DNA of 45,558 nucleotides, taken from Collinsella aerofaciens (lineage in GTDB: Bacteria; Actinomycetota; Coriobacteriia; Coriobacteriales; Coriobacteriaceae). Below the pieces are notes generated by a model that ran no database searches, was not told the origin of the DNA, and was given only the letters and a program-made list of their open reading frames with translations. The DNA is taken from assembly GCA_030826265.1 (NCBI GenBank), contig JAPJOH010000021.1, forward strand, positions 1 through 45,558, read 5' to 3'. How positions within the stretch are numbered: position 1 is the first letter of the stretch; each line of letters begins with the position of its first letter. Positions 41,960 through 45,558 of the stretch are shown one piece after another. The translations under genes were made by a program, and so were the position numbers.

Positions 41960-41975
41960 TTTACAAATTTGTAAA
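41960..41975 (+). promoter_or_regulatory. Perfect 16-bp palindrome before the tRNA-Leu promoter
   Basis: TTTACAAATTTGTAAA lies directly left of the tRNA promoter. It shares TTACA-4 nt-TGTAA with the site at 35303-35316. It may be a regulator site or an A/T-rich UP element. Confidence 0.4.
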
Positions 41976-41976
41976 C

Positions 41977-42023
41977 TTTTTTGAAAAAAGTGCTTGCACA
42001 GTTCTCGAATCATAGGTTATTAT
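41977..42023 (+). promoter_or_regulatory. Promoter of tRNA-Leu with conserved A/T box
   Basis: An A/T box (T6 G A6 GT, 41977-41991) leads straight into TTGCAC (41994-41999), an 18-nt spacer and TATTAT (42018-42023). An almost identical box precedes tRNA-Gly at 45448-45468. Confidence 0.7.
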
Positions 42024-42080
42024 CTTCCTCGTTGAACGCGCGGGTCCAACAAAACGAACCGTGAATCAACAACATAGCAT

Positions 42081-42170
42081 GTCGGAGTGGCGGAATTGGC
42101 AGACGCGCTAGCTTGAGGTGCTAGTGACCGCTTTTTGGTCATGCGGGTTCAAGTCCCGCCTCCGACACCA
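42081..42170 (+). tRNA. tRNA-Leu (anticodon GAG)
   Basis: This is a class II tRNA with a long variable arm. The acceptor stem is GTCGGAG with CTCCGAC (42081-42087, 42160-42166), then the discriminator A and an encoded CCA (42168-42170). The anticodon loop TTGAGGT, closed by CTAGC/GCTAG, gives GAG (reads CUC/CUU). The T-stem GCGGG/CCCGC is perfect. Confidence 0.95.
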
Positions 42171-42181
42171 TCGCATTTGAG

Positions 42182-42203
42182 AAGCCTCTTCGGAGGCTTT
42201 TTT
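42182..42203 (+). terminator. Terminator of tRNA-Leu
   Basis: A 7-bp stem (42182-42188 with 42193-42199), a TTCG loop and a T6 run. It ends 27 bp before the phosphatase ATG, so the next gene needs its own promoter or read-through. Confidence 0.9.
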
Positions 42204-42229
42204 GTTACCGATAGACGGTGGGGTCCACG

Positions 42230-44575
42230 ATGGAAACGCTTGAACGCAACGAGTGGGCAGACGTTGCCCAACTAGTCGAGATCACGAGCGATGCTGTCAT
42301 CATCTGCGAGCTCGACGGAACAATTCTGCATGTGAATAATCGCTTACTTGGTTTGATGTGCGAGGAACGCGCCGACGTCATCGGTGGAGATGTTAAAGAC
42401 GTCCTGTACTCATCCGCTTTTGAACGTGCGACGGAACATCGTCTGCCATTTGAAACTGATGGCTCCGAGAACGAACTGATGCTCAAGCTGAGTGACGGCT
42501 CCTTTATCCCCGTCTTGGTTCGTGCGGGCTCCGTAACGCCTCCACGCATCTTTGGGCGCCGCGCGCCACGTGTCCTGGTGGCGCTCCATAGCATCGAAGA
42601 ACAGTATTCGCACGACCGTCAGCTCAAGCGTGCGCTTTCGGAGCTTAGAGTGGCGAACAAGCGCCTCTCTGGCACGCTCTCGGTCATTATGAGTACCGTG
42701 GGCTCCGATGAGCTGCCCAGCCTACTTGATACCGTTTTGAACCAGCTTGTAGGAACGCTCGATGCTTCGGGTGCTGCTATCTATTTTTCTGAGAGCGGCG
42801 GTTTTAAACTTCGCGGTGTTTCCAAGGAGCTGTACGACAGCTACCTGCCTGAGTTTTTGCCGTATGGCGCTGGCATTCCGACGTATGTTCTTCGTGAGTC
42901 GCGTGCCTGTCGCTTGTCGATTCAACAGGACCTTAAGGGTGATAAGGCCGCCTCCGGTATGTTTATGGACCTGGACAATCGTTCTAAGCACCTGTTGCGT
43001 ATGCAGGATATGCCTCCGTACCGTAGCGAGATCTGTCTTCCCGTTTTTTACGGTACGCAGATCCTTGGCGTGCTGGAAGTTGGTTGGAAACGCCCTCAGG
43101 CACCGCTCGCCTATGACGTTAATGTGCTCGAGGTCATTTGCGATTACCTGTCTATCCAGCTGGTCGGCATGGCATCGAGCCTTCGCTCCCGTCGCACGGC
43201 CGAGCTTGGCCGCTCGCTCAATGTCTTGCGTGATGAGTTGTTTACCTTTCTAGACGATTCCGCCGCGGCCACCCAGGCGGTATCGTCCGAGATCTGCAAT
43301 ATGCTTAACTGCCATTTTTGCCCTGTTGAGTATGATGCCAGTCTGGATTCCTACGTCATAGATTTTGAAGGCGGCAGTCGCGTTGCTTTGCCGGACGATC
43401 CCGAGAAGCTTTTCTTTTCCACGACGGCGCCAGCGGCACGTCTGGGGGCTGGCCCTGATGGCTTTGAGGCATCTGTTTTGGGCGGCACGAGTGCCGAGGA
43501 CCTTAAACACGTCCGTATAACTCGCGTTGACGAATCGATGCCTATGGGAGGCTGGCTTAGGGCGCATGGTCTGCCTTGTCAAGGTCTCTACGTCGACTCC
43601 GGCATCGAGGCGGGGCGCCCGCGCTCTGAGGGTGATGGCAAACACAGTAACGACGCGATTGTTCCTGCTTCTGTTGCGAAGAGCCCGACGACGCGCGCGC
43701 TGCTGCTTCGTGATGGTAGCCAAGAGCCGATTGATGATCTTGAATATGACTACTTGGTGCACTTGGCGCATGACTTTGAACTGATCTACGAAGGCGAATC
43801 TCAAAAGCGCGAGGAGCGCCATATCGCTCAGACCCTTCAGATTGGCATGAGAAATTCGCTTGGTGACGTTCCGGGCATTGCAACCGATTCGGTGTACCTG
43901 TCGGCCACGAACTCGGCGTTGGTCGGCGGCGATTTCTATACGCTCATCCGTCTTCCCGACGACTGCGCCGTCATGATTCTGGGCGATGTGTCTGGCAAAG
44001 GCATTGAGGCTGCATCGATGTCCGCGCTCGTCAAGACGGCCCTGACGGCATATGCCTGGGAGGGCGCTGGACCGGCCCGCATGGCACGCTCCCTTAACAG
44101 CATGCTCATGGGCTTCTCGAGGGTCGAGACGTTCGTGACGGCCTTTATCGCCAAGATTGACCTTAAAGCCGGACGTGCAACGTATTGTTCGGCGGGTCAT
44201 CCTCCGACCATGGTCATCAGGCCAGAGTCGATGCCGCTGGGTGGCGGCGAGGCCCGTGGGGGAGAGGTCGAGCTGCTTGGATGCCAATCGGGCGTAATCG
44301 GTGCTTTTGAGAGCATGGTGTACGAGACAGGCGTGTTTACGTTCGCTCCTGGTGACATGCTCTTCATGTATACGGATGGAACGATTGAGGCCCGCGACCG
44401 CACCGGAGCGTTCTTTGGCGAGCAGCGCCTTCGTGACCTTCTGCTCTCTGTCTCGGGTGAGGGCGTATCGGGAATCTGCGGTAAGGTCTTGGGCGAGCTT
44501 GACCGATTTACCGAATCGGCGCTGGACGATGACATTGCATTGGTGTCCCTTGAGTTTTTACGGGGTCGTTCATAG
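42230..44575 (+). CDS. PAS-GAF-PP2C (SpoIIE-type) serine phosphatase
   Basis: This is a 781-residue sensor phosphatase. Residues about 10-118 form a PAS-like domain (SDAVIICELDGTILHVNNRLLGLM). A helical stretch leads into a GAF domain (about 150-310, LPSLLDTVLNQLVGTLDASGAAIYF through YRSEICLPVFYGTQILGVLEVGW). A less clear middle part follows (about 315-540), then the C-terminal PP2C/SpoIIE domain (about 550-777). The phosphatase metal sites are present: VGGDFY, GDVSGKG, YTDGTIEARD and LDDDIALV. It should dephosphorylate a STAS antagonist in a partner-switching pathway, and the next gene encodes such a domain. There are no membrane spans, so a cytosolic signal is expected. I chose ATG 42230 because GGTGGGG lies 5 nt upstream; GTG 42218 is possible. 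Confidence 0.87.
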   Translation: METLERNEWADVAQLVEITSDAVIICELDGTILHVNNRLLGLMCEERADVIGGDVKDVLYSSAFERATEHRLPFETDGSENELMLKLSDGSFIPVLVRAGSVTPPRIFGRRAPRVLVALHSIEEQYSHDRQLKRALSELRVANKRLSGTLSVIMSTVGSDELPSLLDTVLNQLVGTLDASGAAIYFSESGGFKLRGVSKELYDSYLPEFLPYGAGIPTYVLRESRACRLSIQQDLKGDKAASGMFMDLDNRSKHLLRMQDMPPYRSEICLPVFYGTQILGVLEVGWKRPQAPLAYDVNVLEVICDYLSIQLVGMASSLRSRRTAELGRSLNVLRDELFTFLDDSAAATQAVSSEICNMLNCHFCPVEYDASLDSYVIDFEGGSRVALPDDPEKLFFSTTAPAARLGAGPDGFEASVLGGTSAEDLKHVRITRVDESMPMGGWLRAHGLPCQGLYVDSGIEAGRPRSEGDGKHSNDAIVPASVAKSPTTRALLLRDGSQEPIDDLEYDYLVHLAHDFELIYEGESQKREERHIAQTLQIGMRNSLGDVPGIATDSVYLSATNSALVGGDFYTLIRLPDDCAVMILGDVSGKGIEAASMSALVKTALTAYAWEGAGPARMARSLNSMLMGFSRVETFVTAFIAKIDLKAGRATYCSAGHPPTMVIRPESMPLGGGEARGGEVELLGCQSGVIGAFESMVYETGVFTFAPGDMLFMYTDGTIEARDRTGAFFGEQRLRDLLLSVSGEGVSGICGKVLGELDRFTESALDDDIALVSLEFLRGRS

Positions 44576-44653
44576 ACGACGCTGGGCGGGCTGAATCCGC
44601 ACGGTTGGGGAAACGAATGCATCGAGTGGGCTTTTTTGGGGAACCATGGTCGT

Positions 44654-45400
44654 ATGAATGAGTGGAATGACATAGCGGTTTTGACGCCACCAGGCGATAT
44701 CGACATCGCCACGGTGCCTGCGCTGCGTCGGCGGTTGGATGCTTTGATTGGCCGCGGCGTGCGTCGTGTTGTCATCAACTGTCAGGCTGTTAGCTTTATC
44801 GATTCGACGGGCTTGGCATTCCTGCTTACGCGCGCTCGTGAGCTCATGAGGCGAGAAGGCCTGCTTTCGCTCGTCAATGCATCGGGTGAAGTTGTTCGCT
44901 TTTTGGAGATTGCTCGTCTTGTCGATATCCTTCATGTCGCGGGGCCGGCACGGGAGTCTATTCCCGCCATTCCGGTGGGGGAGCTGCCTCGCTGGAGTAA
45001 GAGCGTCGAGGTCCGTCAGGGTATCGAGAATCTTCCATACTACCGACATCGTATCGCCGAACTCCTTGAATCGCTTCCGTTGCGCCGTGACGAGCGCTAC
45101 GATGTCGCATTGGCGTCGGGGGAGGCGCTGGGTAATGCCTATGACCATGCGGGCGGTATCGGGTGCGTCCTGACGGTTCAGGCCTATGGCGATCGCGTTG
45201 TGGTTGAGGTGCTTGATCGAGGTGCCGGCTATGCTATCGATAAAACGAACGAACCGGTCGCATCCGAGGAGCGCGGCCGTGGCATCAAGCTTATGCGTAT
45301 GCTCGTCGATAACGTGGAGGTTGCTCGTCGTACGGACGGCGCCGGCACGCGCGTACAGATGGTGAAGCTGTTTAGCGGAGCGCTGGAATCGTGTGCCTAG
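44654..45400 (+). CDS. STAS-HATPase fusion: antagonist plus anti-sigma-type kinase
   Basis: This is a 248-residue protein with two parts that are usually separate proteins. Residues 1-105 are a STAS domain (ILxPxGDID start; AVSFIDSTGLAFLL with the phosphorylatable Ser51). Residues about 125-245 are an RsbW/SpoIIAB-like ATPase with N-box GEALGNAYDHA (Glu157, Asn161), G1 box DRGAG (188-192) and G2 box GRGIKLM. Key ATP and base residues are kept, so kinase activity is likely. In partner switching the kinase phosphorylates the antagonist and a PP2C phosphatase reverses this; that phosphatase is encoded just upstream. The target (sigma factor or other) is not in the window. ATG 44654 has GGGGAA 10 nt upstream; TTG 44636 is less likely. 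Confidence 0.82.
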   Translation: MNEWNDIAVLTPPGDIDIATVPALRRRLDALIGRGVRRVVINCQAVSFIDSTGLAFLLTRARELMRREGLLSLVNASGEVVRFLEIARLVDILHVAGPARESIPAIPVGELPRWSKSVEVRQGIENLPYYRHRIAELLESLPLRRDERYDVALASGEALGNAYDHAGGIGCVLTVQAYGDRVVVEVLDRGAGYAIDKTNEPVASEERGRGIKLMRMLVDNVEVARRTDGAGTRVQMVKLFSGALESCA

Positions 45401-45447
45401 CCAATCGCTTTAGCGCGTTTAGCTACTAAGAACATGCGGCAGACAAG

Positions 45448-45493
45448 TTTTTTGAAAAAAGTACTTGCGTCTTTTGGACAACTCGCGTAAATT
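45448..45493 (+). promoter_or_regulatory. Promoter of tRNA-Gly with conserved A/T box
   Basis: An A/T box (T6 G A6 GT, 45448-45462) is followed by TTGCGT (45465-45470), a 17-nt spacer and TAAATT (45488-45493). It matches the tRNA-Leu promoter box at all but one of 21 positions. Confidence 0.65.
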
Positions 45494-45505
45494 AATAACC
45501 CGCAA

Positions 45506-45558
45506 GCGGACATGGCTCAGTTGGTAGAGCACAACCTTGCCAAGGTTGGGGTCGCGGG
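45506..45558 (+). tRNA. tRNA-Gly (anticodon GCC), cut by the window end
   Basis: Acceptor GCGGACA (45506-45512), D-stem GCTC/GAGC, and the anticodon stem CAACC/GGTTG around TTGCCAA, which gives GCC. The T-arm begins (GCGGG) and the window ends before the 3' acceptor half. Confidence 0.88.

Overview
The window reads as a chromosomal segment of a Gram-positive, Actinomycetota-type gut bacterium. My best guess is a Coriobacteriia member such as Collinsella. This is inference: I base it on the moderately high GC, the WhiA and actinobacterial-style RapZ, the coaE-uvrB pairing, twin-arginine lipoprotein signals, and the sialic acid and peptide uptake genes. No database search was possible.

Layout. 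(1) 1-17.2 kb is housekeeping. Rightward coaE, a lytic transglycosylase and uvrB face a leftward block: an LtaS-like sulfatase, an Mrp-type Fe-S carrier ATPase and two FAD flavoproteins. Rightward uvrA, a YbaK-type deacylase, murJ (lipid II flippase) and uvrC follow. All three nucleotide excision repair genes therefore lie within 16 kb. (2) 17.2-28.0 kb is a sialic acid (N-acetylneuraminate) uptake and catabolism cluster. It has a family-5 binding lipoprotein, a permease, a permease-ATPase fusion, a second ATPase, two AXE1-type hydrolases (the second has lost its catalytic serine), NanA, a ROK kinase (NanK) and NanE. A 23-bp palindromic operator candidate lies upstream. (3) 28.1-35.3 kb holds rapZ, whiA, gap, pgk, tpiA, gpmI and secG, covering lower glycolysis and Sec export. 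yvcK, often found between rapZ and whiA, is missing here. (4) 35.5-41.5 kb is a complete oligopeptide/dipeptide ABC operon (lipoprotein, two permeases, two ATPases with C-terminal cysteine clusters). (5) 41.5-42.1 kb is non-coding and dense in long palindromes. (6) 42.08 kb to the end has tRNA-Leu(GAG), a PAS-GAF-PP2C (SpoIIE-type) phosphatase, a STAS-HATPase fusion protein and the start of tRNA-Gly(GCC).

How the parts work together. The nan transporter would import sialic acid. The hydrolase pair may remove O-acetyl groups. NanA cleaves Neu5Ac to ManNAc and pyruvate, NanK phosphorylates ManNAc, and NanE epimerises it to GlcNAc-6-P, which feeds the amino-sugar pathway and glycolysis. No sialidase, NagA or NagB is in the window. 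The phosphatase and the STAS-HATPase protein look like a two-gene partner-switching signalling module.

The most unusual signals are: four long, nested, sequence-unrelated palindromes (about 95-130 bp) in intergenic gaps; the nucleophile-less AXE1 paralogue beside an intact one; the nan transporter without the cysteine cluster that the peptide transporter keeps; the fused antagonist/anti-sigma kinase; and an almost identical A/T box abutting the promoters of both tRNA genes.
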